DNA of 64,000 bases. It comes from Nereocystis luetkeana (Eukaryota > Sar > Phaeophyceae > Laminariales > Laminariaceae). The translations under genes and the position numbers were made by a program. Below, one piece after another: positions 33,801 to 41,626 of the stretch; positions within the stretch are counted from its first letter, which is position 1; every line of letters begins with the position of its first letter. A model generated the notes under the pieces. That model had not been told where the DNA came from. It ran no database searches and saw nothing but the letters and a program-made list of their open reading frames with translations. Where the stretch lies: contig JARUPZ010000009.1 in assembly GCA_031213475.1 (NCBI GenBank), positions 8,961,601 to 9,025,600 of the forward strand, written 5' to 3'.

Positions 33801-36665
33801 CTTGGACATATATGGCCACACGAAATGTATCGGTCGGAAGTACTTCAACAGCGGTATTAGTGGGGTGCTGTTCCTCCTGGCTCCTCGTCAAATGGGTACT
33901 ATTTACGTCTGAGACTGCTACATAAGACCCAACAGCTCGAAGGTTTGAACAGAGTAGATACTGCGGTTACGACAAATATATGTCCAGCAGACCCAAGTAT
34001 ACCGAACCCACGACCTGCTGTCAAAATGGTTGAAACGAGAGCACGTACCCCGCAACCATGATTTTTTACCCAAAATCTCAACCTTGACATATTTCCTGCG
34101 CCGGCACCTTGATGTCCATGAATTGCATTCGAGGTCGAGCAAACAAAACTGTTCGTGTCCAGGTGAGGGAAATAACGTTTCCGCAACGGAAGAAGCCCAT
34201 ATATTCAAGGTGGTCTGTATGTTGTCTGCCACGTCAAGCAGAGTCTTGTACCCAACGACACCAGAAAACACACATCCGGAGTCAGGGAGATACGGTATAA
34301 ACAGTCTGTGTTTGTAAATGAAAACAGATCGACGAAAGTGATGCTGAGAACTGGATTGAGGTACGAATAAAAATGCAGCTCCATCGTCCCGGGTATGACA
34401 ACAGAAAGAAATGTGCGGAAACGAAAGTAAACCATAATACGGCCAACCATAGTGTCTGCAGAAATTATTCAGGGAAAATATGCTCAGATAGATGTGTCAT
34501 CCGGAAACTCCCGCCCAACGCCTCTACGCCCGTCGAAGTTACCCTCGTCGACCGATCTGCGCCAGGACCATTGAAGTTGTCGACACGACTTTTTAGTCCA
34601 GCGCGTATCGCAGGAGGGTAGGTAGCCGTGTTCTACCGACCACCACGAACGCTTGACCTAGAAGCTGCACTGTTGTGCCCCCGAGGTACCTGATCGCATC
34701 ATTGAAGACGGAGAGTGCACCAAAGGCCGCAAGGGACTCGTGATTCCGTATTCAACCCTGGTCCGTCTATGACCACTAACGTGGCCTTGACACGCGCCAG
34801 TTCAGTGGATGTCCTTGTACATCCACGCTGTGAAGTTCTTCCGTCTCGTTGGTAATCAATCGTCGATAGCCTTCATCAATGGAGAAATGGCCGCCGCGGT
34901 AAACACTTACACGGCATACGTGCGTTTATCAGTTTGCTTTCTTGTCGTGTGGGCAAGCTTAGACCCCAGCATTACATTATCAAACATGCCATCTCCACAC
35001 TGTTCACGCTCTATCTGCTCGTTCTGGGAATATTCGACCTTGCGTCGCAATGGGTACAGACCATTCACTGTACGTGCGAACCTCTAGGCTGTAGCGCAGG
35101 TATTCCCCATTTTAAAAGCTACGGCAGGCGCTCATGTATTATTCACATCTGATGTACCCGTCGCTAGGTTGATATCAACTCATGCTCTGTCACAGTTCAC
35201 TCCCTATTGATCGCGCAGCTTGCACGGACGACAACGAATGCGATACGCTCGTTGGCGAAGTTTGCTGCCCGCTGAAGAACGTCTGCGAAATTCGCGAGGT
35301 CGACCCTGGCGCTTGCGGTGAGTAAAACTAAACCTGTAAAAACATTCGCACAAAGTATGTATACACTATGACATAAGTTTATAAACAACTCGCAGGCGTC
35401 TTAGCCGTGACCAAGAAAGACGAGAAGGCCATACGTAGCACCTTTGAATTTCGCTGGGTTAGGATGTAGCACGGGGCTGATCCTATTAGTCTAGAGGAGT
35501 AGGATCTCCGTAGATCGTATTGTGGTGCTGACGCCTGCGTGACCCCGTCCTAACCATTCACGAAGCGAGGAGGATGGAAAACGACAACCAGATAGAAACA
35601 TGGATGATAGGGAGGTAATGTTGGATAGGCAGCTTAATAATGGGTATACCAGCGCAAACTCGAAATCGTGTCGCGGCTTCATGCTCCTAATCCCGGACGC
35701 GCCACTTTCGTACATCCCTCGTTTCAAGGTGACCCGCACATGACGAGCTTCCGCGGACAGAAGTTCGACTTCACGGGCGAAGACAACGGGTGGTACGCAG
35801 TCGTCTCGGACCTTCCGTATATGCACCTCAACATGCGCGTTACCTCTCCTGTCCCTTCTCTACCCAACATCACCTATATCACCGGAATATCCATCATGAT
35901 CAAGGACGCCGACGGCCTCGACCGCAGCATCGTCATCTCTGTCGCCGACCCTCACAATATGGATAGCTCGTGTCCCGTCGGGATGTCACAATGCCTCGCC
36001 AACGGTGCCCTGCGGGCTGTTGTCGACGGGGAAGAGCTATTTCGTGCGCCCGGCCAGGTTACGGTGGCCCCAGGTGTCGCCATCGCTGCTGTCAACCTTC
36101 CCGGGCCGTGCCGGAGCTTCGGGTTCGAGAAGTACTGGGAGCGGAAGAAGCTCGAGCCTCGCCCTCAATCGATTCGAACGCTCAGCACGATTAGTACCCT
36201 GCAGGACATGTCTGACTGGGTTCTCGCCGACCCCACGGCGACCAACATGGTGGAGTGCACCGAGTACGTGGCTCGGGCAACGGCAGTGGACGAAGGTGGT
36301 ATGTTCACCCATCAGTCAGAACACGCCTCGTTCCAAATCGTGACCCCTACAGCTAAGATTCGCTTGAGCCATGGCAGACTGCACCAGCTCCCCACGCGCG
36401 ACCCCACCGACCAGTTCGACCTGCCGGACCACCTGACTTGGCAAATGAACATGGCCATCGACCACCACGACTTGGGCCTAGACGCCGCGGGAATCCTTGG
36501 CGAGACGCTGGTTCCTACCGTCGACGACAACGGCATCCGCATCATGCACGGCATCGACGCCATTCGTGGGACGCAGGAAGATTGTGAGTGCCACGAATGA
36601 TCAACTATTGGCACCGGCAAGCGCTATCTTTTCCTACAGTCGGCAGTGATACATCGGCGACGTAA
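12768..36665 (+). CDS. Secreted LRR / Cys-rich / vWFD-like protein gene (21 exons, spliced)
   Basis: Whole-gene entry; exons are listed separately. Spliced length is 2,235 nt, about 744 residues. Domain order: signal peptide (residues 1 to about 20), N-cap with one Cys, thirteen LRRs of 24 residues (one of 28) with consensus xLxxNxLTTIxxGxFxxLxSLxxL, an LRR C-cap (NPNLQCVP), a linker, two Cys-rich modules, and a large C-terminal domain starting GDPHMTSFRGQKFDF like a vWF type D domain. Introns are GT-AG except one GC-AG. Phases are 1, then 2 for every LRR exon through the C-cap, then 1 to the end, and every junction is consistent. The likely role is extracellular binding or recognition; LRR and vWFD modules usually mediate protein contacts. 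No kinase, ROCO GTPase or membrane segment was found. The least certain parts are exons 1, 2 and 21 and whether diverged exons 11 and 12 are spliced in. It could be a degenerating gene, because two internal LRR exons have broken splice sites. Confidence 0.7.
13797..13860 (+). CDS. Exon 2: N-terminal cap before the LRRs
   Basis: The acceptor is TTCTCTTACAG and the donor is TT|GTAAGT. It is the only exon found that converts phase 1 to phase 2, which the LRR series needs. It reads FDVTDLLSCF then NTVGPDRITKL, ending in the split Leu codon TT|G used by every LRR exon. A single Cys and the ITKL ending are consistent with an N-cap leading into the first LRR. Confidence 0.6.
15129..15239 (+). mobile_element. 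TA-flanked MITE, copy A (intron 2)
   Basis: The 111-bp element runs from TAACGGGGGGCCAT to ATGGTCCCCCGTAA with terminal inverted repeats of about 28 bp (also GTTAATAGGACC / GGTTCTATTAAC). It is flanked by TA on both sides, and the core reads CATAAAAACCTATATATTTA. It has no coding capacity. The TA duplication points to mobilisation by a Tc1/mariner-type transposase, which is not in this window. Confidence 0.85.
16231..16338 (+). mobile_element. TA-flanked MITE, copy B (intron 2)
   Basis: This has the same core and orientation as the copy 1.1 kb upstream (GTTAATAGGACCTATG ... CTATTAACTATGGTCCCCCGTAA), with TA on both sides. The left terminus is altered (CTTTCCCGGGGG). Confidence 0.8.
16711..16782 (+). 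CDS. Exon 3: LRR 1
   Basis: This 72-nt exon sits between TTTTGCGCAG and GTGAGT, phase 2 to 2. It reads KLRGNAFTTIPAGLF then DNMASLLE plus the split Leu. The Asn, the TTIP run and the GLF match the LRR consensus. Confidence 0.9.
17104..17175 (+). CDS. Exon 4: LRR 2
   Basis: 72 nt, acceptor AACAG, donor GTGAGT, phase 2 to 2. It reads QLQFNDITTIDVDVF then TGLTSLQT plus Leu. The first intron bases (GTGAGTGGGCGCA) are shared with the sequence after the broken LRR exon at 17597, which shows exon plus intron-flank duplication. Confidence 0.9.
17597..17668 (+). pseudogene. LRR pseudo-exon with both splice sites lost
   Basis: The stretch keeps the exact 72-nt length and an open LRR frame (HQARDELTTLQAGLL then GSLTPLQG). 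Its left edge is TCCTAA|G instead of AG|G, and its right edge is CTGAGTGGGCGCA instead of GTGAGTGGGCGCA. Position-2 Leu is Gln. It is probably skipped in the mRNA. Because LRR exons are symmetric, skipping does not disturb the frame. Confidence 0.75.
18075..18222 (+). repeat. 76-bp tandem duplication in intron
   Basis: TATACCTGAGTTCCGAGTAGG recurs at a 76-bp interval (TACCTG at 18081 and 18157). Each copy continues into AGTAGTTxTTTTCCTCAGGG and a CTGTTTxAxAGCATTT block. There is no coding content. Confidence 0.8.
18630..18701 (+). CDS. Exon 5: LRR 3
   Basis: 72 nt, acceptor CTCGTTTCAG, donor GTGAGC, phase 2 to 2. It reads YIHENKLTTIPAGLF then SGLAALET plus Leu, one of the best matches to the repeat consensus. 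Confidence 0.92.
18944..19015 (+). CDS. Exon 6: LRR 4
   Basis: 72 nt, acceptor AGCGCAG, donor GTGAGT, phase 2 to 2. It reads WLERNDIGGLSNDAF then ANLPSLMQ plus Leu. The intron before it is only 242 bp, among the shortest between LRR exons here. Confidence 0.9.
19680..19830 (+). repeat. Intronic dispersed repeat (GAGCTCC family), copy 1
   Basis: Shared blocks are GGACTAGCGCA, a CCGGTxGGG block, ACGAAxxxxTTC, a TCGGGTGA block, then the partly palindromic ATTGAGCxCCTxxxxTGAGGxGCTCAG followed by ACCCCTACCATGG. Related copies lie near 21893-22060, 27240-27370, 29148-29260 and 32970-33105, all in introns of this gene. The palindromic end alone recurs elsewhere (25175, 30728, 44125). Confidence 0.55.
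19945..20016 (+). CDS. Exon 7: LRR 5
   Basis: 72 nt, acceptor TTTTCCTCAG, donor GTGAGT, phase 2 to 2. It reads CVHENQLTTIQAGVF then DGTTSLLE plus Leu. Confidence 0.92.
20321..20392 (+). CDS. Exon 8: LRR 6
   Basis: 72 nt, acceptor TGCAACAG, donor GTGAGT, phase 2 to 2. It reads RLDQNEITTIDKDAF then MGMTSLET plus Leu. Confidence 0.92.
21893..22060 (+). repeat. Intronic dispersed repeat (GAGCTCC family), copy 2
   Basis: This copy starts at GGACTAGAGCATAC, contains TGATCGGGCTGCACAGACAAACG and TTCGAAATATCGTGTCGGGAA (given in pieces), and ends in ATTGAGCTCCTCC..GAAGCTCGG plus CAACCCCTCTATGG. It shares block order with the copy at 19.68 kb. Confidence 0.55.
22465..22536 (+). CDS. Exon 9: LRR 7
   Basis: 72 nt, acceptor GGCTGTCCAG, donor GTAAGT, phase 2 to 2. 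It reads RLDNNELTVIQTGLF then DGSLSLLQ plus Leu. Confidence 0.93.
22868..22939 (+). CDS. Exon 10: LRR 8
   Basis: 72 nt, acceptor TTTTGGAGCAG, donor CT|GTGAGT, phase 2 to 2. It reads RLGDNLIGIIDDDAF then GALTSLQL plus Leu. It ends in CT rather than TT but still gives Leu with the next exon's first base. Confidence 0.92.
24293..24364 (+). CDS. Exon 11: LRR 9, frame-scrambled, GC donor
   Basis: This is exactly 72 nt between AACCAAG and GCGAGT (a GC-AG intron donor) and is open in phase 2 to 2. In that frame only the ends look like an LRR: EL at the start and FTASASLLD at the end. The middle reads as LRR one frame away (SFSNNQLASLLET). The simplest explanation is a 1-nt gain near the start balanced by a 1-nt loss in the middle, keeping the total at 72. 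It may be a functional oddity or a decaying exon. Confidence 0.6.
24985..25160 (-). repeat. Intronic repeat, inverted partner of 30.52-30.68 kb
   Basis: The reverse complement matches 30515-30680: CGGCGAATAATCC, CGAGTCTAxAAAACG, a T run then CGAAAxCAAGATTG, CCGTCTTTCAGAAACAA, TAGCGGAxATGTGCTACC and TCTATCGTAGAACGGGTC occur in the same order. The element is about 165 bp and sits in two different introns in opposite orientation. Confidence 0.8.
25237..25322 (+). repeat. 41-bp tandem duplication
   Basis: ACCCAGTTTCTACCGTGTCC occurs twice, 41 bp apart, each followed by ATxGTxCACCACGT. Confidence 0.8.
25734..25805 (+). CDS. Exon 12: LRR 10, diverged
   Basis: 72 nt, acceptor GCGAAACAG, donor GTGGGC (weak), phase 2 to 2. 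It reads KVNDNESATIPTSVF then YSSVLLIE plus a Val codon start. The Asn and ATIP positions are kept, but Leu-2 is Val, Leu-7 is Ser, and the exon ends GT instead of TT. It is a real member of the series, but splicing may be inefficient. Confidence 0.7.
26977..27048 (+). CDS. Exon 13: LRR 11
   Basis: 72 nt, acceptor CAAACAAG, donor CT|GTGAGT, phase 2 to 2. It reads EINDNQLTTLPENIF then ASLSSLEE plus Leu. It closely resembles the broken exon at 28089 (both end in a ..SLE.L segment and continue with GAGTA). Confidence 0.92.
28089..28160 (+). pseudogene. LRR pseudo-exon with mutated donor (TTGAGT)
   Basis: The 72-nt open LRR frame is intact (DIHSNFLETLSLNMF then SALGSLEK plus Leu) and the acceptor TATAGCAG is usable. 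The donor reads TTGAGTA where exon 13 has GTGAGTA, a single G-to-T change at +1. It is probably skipped or only rarely used; symmetric phase keeps the frame either way. Confidence 0.75.
28516..28549 (+). repeat. TACCAGGTA motif followed by (TA)n microsatellite
   Basis: TACCAGGTA runs directly into about 13 TA units. Confidence 0.85.
29020..29141 (+). mobile_element. TA-flanked MITE, copy C (diverged)
   Basis: This is the same family as the 15.1-kb element: a GGGGGGACGATATTGAATAGGACC-type left end (given in pieces: GGGGGGACG, ATAGGACC), an AAAACCTA core, and the right end GTGGTCCCCCGTAC then TA. It lies in the intron before exon 14. Confidence 0.7.
29346..29417 (+). CDS. Exon 14: LRR 12
   Basis: 72 nt, acceptor GACTTCTCAG, donor CT|GTGAGT, phase 2 to 2. 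It reads ALNDNALFRLPVNAF then TSLPALAT plus Leu. Confidence 0.9.
30515..30680 (+). repeat. Intronic repeat, inverted partner of 24.99-25.16 kb
   Basis: See the minus-strand copy for shared blocks. This copy reads from CGGCGAATAATCC to CGTAGAACGGGTC on the plus strand. Confidence 0.8.
30777..30881 (-). mobile_element. TA-flanked MITE, copy D (opposite orientation)
   Basis: Ends are CAACGGGGAACCATAG and ATGGTCTCCCGTGA with TA on both sides. The core (GGTCATAGGTTTTTGTGTG) is the reverse complement of the orientation seen at 15.1 kb. It lies in the intron before exon 15. Confidence 0.75.
31081..31164 (+). CDS. Exon 15: LRR 13, 84 nt
   Basis: Acceptor CGCCTCATCAG, donor GTAAGT, phase 2 to 2. It reads RLDNNDLTTLPAGIF then EDVGSAALEVQA plus Leu. 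It is 12 nt (four residues) longer than the others, with the extra residues in the convex-side segment after the Phe. It is the last LRR before the C-cap. Confidence 0.9.
32104..32148 (+). CDS. Exon 16: LRR C-terminal cap
   Basis: 45 nt, acceptor TGCTCGTTCAG, donor GTAAGT, phase 2 to 2. It reads DLDGNPNLQCVPTV plus a split Val. The NPxLxC pattern is the usual opening of an LRR C-terminal cap and gives the array a clean end. Confidence 0.8.
32680..32732 (+). CDS. Exon 17: linker, converts phase 2 to phase 1
   Basis: 53 nt, acceptor GACTTGCTTCAG, donor G|GTAAGA. It reads HASDAVNAGLPSTDGLC. This exon changes the reading phase from 2 to 1, exactly what is needed between the C-cap exon and the Cys-rich exons. 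It was chosen on phase and splice sites; the sequence itself has no recognisable motif beyond one Cys. Confidence 0.65.
32970..33105 (+). repeat. Intronic dispersed repeat (GAGCTCC family), copy 5
   Basis: This copy starts at AGGACTAGCGCA, contains GCCGGTGATCGGGCTGCGC, and continues to a degenerate end around GTAAGTAGTCCAGG and CTCTATGGTTGGG. It matches the 19.68- and 21.89-kb copies in order. Similar remains are at 27240-27370 and 29148-29260. Confidence 0.5.
33428..33508 (+). CDS. Exon 18: Cys-rich (EGF-like) module 1
   Basis: 81 nt, acceptor CTGCTCAACAG, donor G|GTGAGA, symmetric phase 1 to 1. It reads CTPVAAVSCGADEVC then TSGDVGYTCVL. The four Cys with the ECx..GYxC-like ending resemble part of an EGF-like module. 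The assignment is by pattern only. Confidence 0.75.
35219..35317 (+). CDS. Exon 19: Cys-rich module 2
   Basis: 99 nt, acceptor TATTGATCGCGCAG, donor G|GTGAGT, symmetric phase 1 to 1. It reads CTDDNECDTLVGEVCCPLK then NVCEIREVDPGAC. Six Cys include one CC pair. Its last base joins the next exon to make GGT, giving ..GACGDPHM.., so the Cys sits directly before the GDPH motif as in many vWFD domains. Confidence 0.85.
35729..36583 (+). CDS. Exon 20: C-terminal vWF type D-like domain
   Basis: The acceptor is CCCTCGTTTCAAG with phase 1, so the exon opens GT GAC CCG and completes GDPHMTSFRGQKFDFTGEDN, the characteristic start of vWFD-type domains. Further features are a WYAVVSDL strand, a Cys pair (SCPVGMSQC), CRSFGFEKYW, a single Cys in MVECTEY, and near the end AAGILGETLVPTVD, which resembles the GxLGxT segment closing such domains. 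Codon use is GC-rich and clearly coding. The open frame extends upstream to 35653, but phase and the GDPH motif favour 35729. If the last short intron is not removed, translation would end at the TGA at 36598-36600. vWFD-like domains act in extracellular assembly and adhesion; the exact role here is unknown. Confidence 0.85.
36640..36665 (+). CDS. Exon 21: terminal mini-exon
   Basis: At 36584 GTGAGT follows GAAGATT. At 36639 a strong acceptor (GCTATCTTTTCCTACAG) ends a 56-nt intron. Splicing in phase 1 gives FGSDTSAT and a stop. Without splicing the protein ends DCECHE at 36600. Both forms are possible; the good donor and pyrimidine tract favour splicing. Confidence 0.5.
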
Positions 36666-38938
36666 ACATTGACCGCCTCTCTTTCCGTACGTTGTGCTCG
36701 ATGTTTCTGAAAATGTGTAGGATATTGTTTTGTTTTCTTTGTTGAGGGAATGCATTGGGTACTAGAAGTGGTTATGAGAGTAATCGCTTTCGGTCGAAAT
36801 TTATGTACAGGTGACACCCTCAACTCTCCCCTTGTCTCGAGGAAAAGCGAATAGGTTCCAGTGAGTCGCTACAGCCAGGGCCAACGGCGGAAACGTTGTC
36901 TATATATTCTTCACTTAGTAGGATGCAGCGGTATTGCGTCACCTCTCCAAGAACGCATGTAGTGCTGTGTACATACGACGGGATGTTCAAACTTTACTTG
37001 TTTTATTAATTGCGCATGCTGTAGGTTGCCACTAACTTAGGAGTCCCACTATATATGTGTATATTCCCGTACCTCAGGAGCCGCGCGCCGCACAGTGCCA
37101 GTCAAGAAACTATTTGAACGGAATTGGCGCCGTCTGTCTCGCCAACTCCGTGCCCCTCCCCCGATTTCAACCTTATTACAGATCGCGTGCACGGCCCCCT
37201 CGGAGAAATCTTTATCCAAGGGCAGCGTCACCTGTAGGTACATATGCTTGCTCTGAACCCCACCGAATATAGTTGGTTTTAACCGGACCAGTAAATCAAC
37301 TGTCGACCAAGTTTGGGCAGCGCCATCGTTAGTCCATTGAGTTCATCCCATGCAGTTCGTCGTTGGGTTTCGGGTGGCTTACAGTATAATACGGTGTATA
37401 CCGCACGCCCGAGGGAAAAAATTTTGGCTCTGACAATGTTATCACCCGGTGTGTTACATTCGGGGAGGGTTATTTGCTGCGTATCCCGCTCACTATGTGG
37501 GTTTGTAACCTAGAGAAGCTTATCACCGGGGTGGTATACTTTAGGGAGGGGGGGAGAGGGGGGTGTACTCTATAGGAGATACGTACTCAATATGATGCGT
37601 GGCCGTTGCCGTGTATGACCAATGAACCTCGCATCCCTTCAATACCGGGACGGAGCATGTCGGGTTTTCACCGACCAGGCAGATATTGCTTGCACCAAGC
37701 GCGAAGCGCCGTGAGGTGTATGGCGAGTGGCATGAAGGGTGAGATGTATCCTACTAAAAACCGCGTATCAGGCGGACTTGCCTATGGATGACAGCTTCAA
37801 TGAGATGATTCAATGTCCGGTGTAGTCATTTCCAGAGACAGCGAAGCGGAAGGGGGGGTGATAAAATGGGTGTGGGAGTAGTAGTGATTTCGAAGGACTT
37901 TGCCTGTTGTTGTTACACTCGAACCAGTTGGGTGCTAACCCAGTTAGTTGTAGAAAAATGGAGTTGGTTTTCTGGCCCGCTCCAAGAAGGCGGCAAGGAA
38001 GGGGTGTGATAGCAGGGGTCAGAGCTTTCGTACGTATTGTTGGGTCCTCAGCGGCAGATGCAAAGCCTGGCTTGTCGACATGTTCTGCTGTGTGGCAGAC
38101 CAGTGGCAGACCTTCGCGCTGGCTTTTGGGTTTAGCTACGTCGTGGGGGGGCTTCGCAGCAGCCGGGGGCGCAGGTATGGGGCGTCGCGAAAACCACGCG
38201 ATCGAGCCTGGGGTATCGGTAGAAGAAGCAGTCAGCGGCGCGGCAGAAGAGCTTTTCCCACCACGGTGTGTCACGCGTTTGCAGGGCCCTGGCGCCTCCT
38301 CTACCTTTATCCTGTTGGTCTCCACACACGGCGATACACTCGCAAACCTTTGGATCGATACTGCGTGCTTTCTCTCTTATTTCCTCACACCACGGTATCA
38401 TCCAGGAGGTATCATGGAGGTGTCATAGATAGCCATAAAGAGGCATGACACCGCAGGGAGTGTGGGAAACAACGTAACCCGGTGAGATCGTTTTCGTATT
38501 ATCACTATGTTGATTTCATCACCCTAGCGTGTACTCAAGCGGGGTGTGGTATACAACTTGTACGATTATATACACCGTCGTATACGGTACTATTGACTTC
38601 CGTTTAGTTTAGAGCTTGTTCCGGGCGAAACATCTGAAAGTTCAGGGCCACCCCTACCACACTTGACAATGTGAACAGGGTCGTTTCCCCGCTTGACTCC
38701 TTCATGTTTACGGCCGACATTCAATCCTGTCTAATTAGTACCAGGTATACCATCACAATGTTGCACATACATGTCTGCGGTTGGTTGGCATATTATGTCT
38801 TGTTGGCTCCAGCAGCAACGGTAGGAGTCAACAGTTTGAGCCCAACCAGATTTTCTCGCTGGTCCATCAGAGGAGTACCTGGTAGGTACGTATATTATAC
38901 ACAAACGATTTTTATCCGGCACCCGACTCGCCGGGCAG
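36666..38938. other. No gene recognised
   Basis: Overlapping open frames on both strands around 37.8-38.4 kb (up to about 170 codons) have no domain, membrane segment or splice structure I can support. TACCWGGTA sites occur at 38739 and 38876. Confidence 0.3.
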
Positions 38939-39058
38939 CTCAACCGTCGATGCTTCGAGTTGAGGCCCATCAACTCCCAGCCACCCTACACCCGCTTGAA
39001 GAAGCTCAAGTGGAATGGTGTCGTCATGAAAAACGCCGCTGTCTTCTGGGCACGCTGA
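38939..39058 (+). other. Exon-like coding stretch of unknown origin
   Basis: After a pyrimidine-containing ATTTTTATCCGGCACCC..GGGCAG acceptor, a 40-codon open frame in phase 0 reads, in part, ELRPINSQPPYTRLKKLKWN then GVVMKNAAVFWAR and ends in TGA. Composition and codon pattern look protein-coding, but I do not recognise a family and found no partner exons. It could be a terminal exon, a processed fragment or chance. Confidence 0.25.
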
Positions 39059-41620
39059 CAGCCCGTAGTAGCTCGGCAACGCCGTTTACCAAGTGTCTAC
39101 ACTTGATAAAAAACAGCGCTGGAACAAAATGAGTCTCTACCACGAAACATATCAGTCTTGGTTGTTCTTGCCCACGAGCCTGGGGAGATGCGTTTTTTGC
39201 CTACCACGAGTCAATAAATAAGCGAAACAATAAATTCATCGCATCACGTGGCGTTGGCCGTTGGCGGTGCAGCCCCCACGATACACCTAAACGTTGTGTA
39301 ACATGAGTATACACCGCAGTACGTACAACATGCTTACGTGTAATTCTAAGAAAATGGGCAACCATGAAAACGGCAGTGGCTCGCATTTCACGGACCAATC
39401 AATGAGAAATTCGAGGGGTAGTTACACTGAAGAACTTGATCACTGTGATGATAGGGAAGACCCATTTCTGGGCCAGAAATCCAGCCTAGCCCCTCCTGGA
39501 GAAAACGTTCGGAGCGCTAACCCACTCGGTGCAGGGATGGATGCATACGTGTAGGGATATTTGGTGGTTCCACCCAGGAACTATACGTTTTGCTGCGTGG
39601 GGCATTCAACGTTGTGCTTTTCTTTTTCGTCATTTATTTGGAGGTGCTTGGCGAGGAGAAGCCCACCACTCACTGGTGATTGGTCTGATCGTGAATTAAT
39701 TGGTAGCAGCGTTTGTTGCGGCTTTTCTTGCCCGACGAGACCTGACGTCTCGAAGGCCAGGAGGTCGGTCGCGAGATACCTACATGCCCCCAACCTCAAG
39801 CGCTGACTGACAACGACGAGAGAGTTCGAGTTTTCGAAGGCGACAAGAAGATACCTGGTACAACATTACGGTTAAGAGGGGCAGTGCCTTAGAGTTGTTC
39901 ATTTATGCAGACGCAGTGTTTGCCCCCTGGACAACAAGGAGGGTATCTGTTTCGGGTCGAACCGTGACGTACGTGTCTGTGTGCGGCCATCCAATAGGTT
40001 TCTAGGGCGCTTAAGACTTCCACCCTTTCCACGAGTGAGGCAGAGTACGTTGCTGTGGTAGAGGAATTCGAGGAGGCCCTCTTCCTGGGGCCCGCGTGGC
40101 GTCTTCTCTTGCTTGGATCTGGGGATCCGTGTATCCAGATATTATTTAAGAACAAGGGTGTGATCCGGATTGATTGGGATCAACCCTATGACGAACTCCG
40201 TCCGGGACAAAACAGATATCCGCCGCCACTTCCTCCGATAGCTAGACCAGCAAGGAGAGTTCTAGATCTCGCATGCCGAAATCGGAATACCAGCGTGCCG
40301 TCTTCGGGACGAAATGTCTGCCGAAAATGCTTTCTGATTCCATAGGGACTGTTCAGCTTTTTTTTTCTGAGACATGATGTCTAATTTAGTATATTTCTGA
40401 CCTCGACATTGGTATTGTCGTGATTACAGAGGAGCTGATTTTTACATTCCTGTGGTTTGTGATTTTCGAATTATGAATTCGACACCCCACTGTATTTTTG
40501 GATGGTATACACTATGATTGAGCAAGAGAGACCTTTATTGGAATTGGTGTTCCAATTGGGAAATTGTTCTGGTTGACACAAGTAAGGTATACAATAGGGA
40601 ACTCATAGCATGGGAGGTTTCTCGAGTATGGTAGCTTGGATTTGGATGTTTGGTGTTATCGGCTCCTCACCATGATATTTGATCCTGAGCGATGTTTTAT
40701 TGTCACATTCACCTATCTATGCACATGCACCAGGTATTTTCTTGGAGCGTCCTGTGATCCCGGGGCTCCGGTTAGGTATTTTTACAATAATCTTTGGCTG
40801 ATGCGACGGTAGAGGGAGCGCTGATCGGTCCTAAATTATGGTCGATGAGAGCCTCTCGGTCCAGTGGCTATCTCATTTCTTCGTATTCGTGAGTGATCGT
40901 GGGCTTAATGTTCGATTGGTGTCGCCTTCGATGAAATGTATTCGAGCGCTGTTCTCAGTTTGCTTGTATTGTTTTGTGACGCCGCAGTTGGAGTTGGAGC
41001 GAGTGTGGAGAGAGACCAGTCGGCACCGGTACAGACGGCACCTTGGCTCTCAGACTGAACGTCAGCTTTTCTTCCTTGGAACCAAGTACAATAGGCTCGC
41101 GCTTGGCGCTCGCGCGCCTCATAGTAAAATACGGTTACTATATTACGGGGCAGAGTGGTATGGCAGTACAGCAGCAGTACGATAGCACGGCAAGAGCAGG
41201 ACGCCCTACCCCCCAACAACCATCAAGGGGTTGTGGTTTGCCTGTTCCATACAACGGTGATGTATACGGGAGAGCACGTCCTCAGCCGATATCTGTTTAA
41301 TATCGCAGAATGTCCCCCCTCGCCTCTAAGAAAAGCCCATACTATAAGCACACCAAGACACTGAAAATTGTTTGAAATACTCCCCGTAAATGTCGCAGCA
41401 GAATCTAGATGTTGAAGTACCAGCACATCATGATGAGTACGTGCGTACGTGTTTGTTGGTGAGTCTCACTATTTATTATGATATTCGTACATACATGCGC
41501 TTGGCCTCTCTTCTGCTCTTGATATATATATTATATTATGAAAAATGCAGTATGCACAGACCGGTAAGATTGCAAGAGTGAGTGATGGTCCAACAGCGCA
41601 GGAGACAGTAGGAGGAGGTG
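39059..41620. other. No gene recognised
   Basis: No supported coding sequence. 40.35-40.75 kb is AT-rich with no open frame of note. 41340-41403 carries a short repeat shared with 6520-6575. Confidence 0.3.
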
Positions 41621-41626
41621 ATGTTA

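Noticed and set aside
34446-34618. A possible exon (acceptor TGTCTGCAG, donor GGAGG|GTAGGT) with open sequence including ICSDRCVIRKLPPN.
   Set aside because: It needs phase 2 on its left side, whereas the flanking Cys-rich exons are phase 1 to 1; in the required phase it hits a stop.
37810-38428. Long overlapping open frames on both strands (about 120-175 codons).
   Set aside because: No recognisable domain, no splice structure, and similar length on opposite strands, as expected for GC-rich non-coding sequence.
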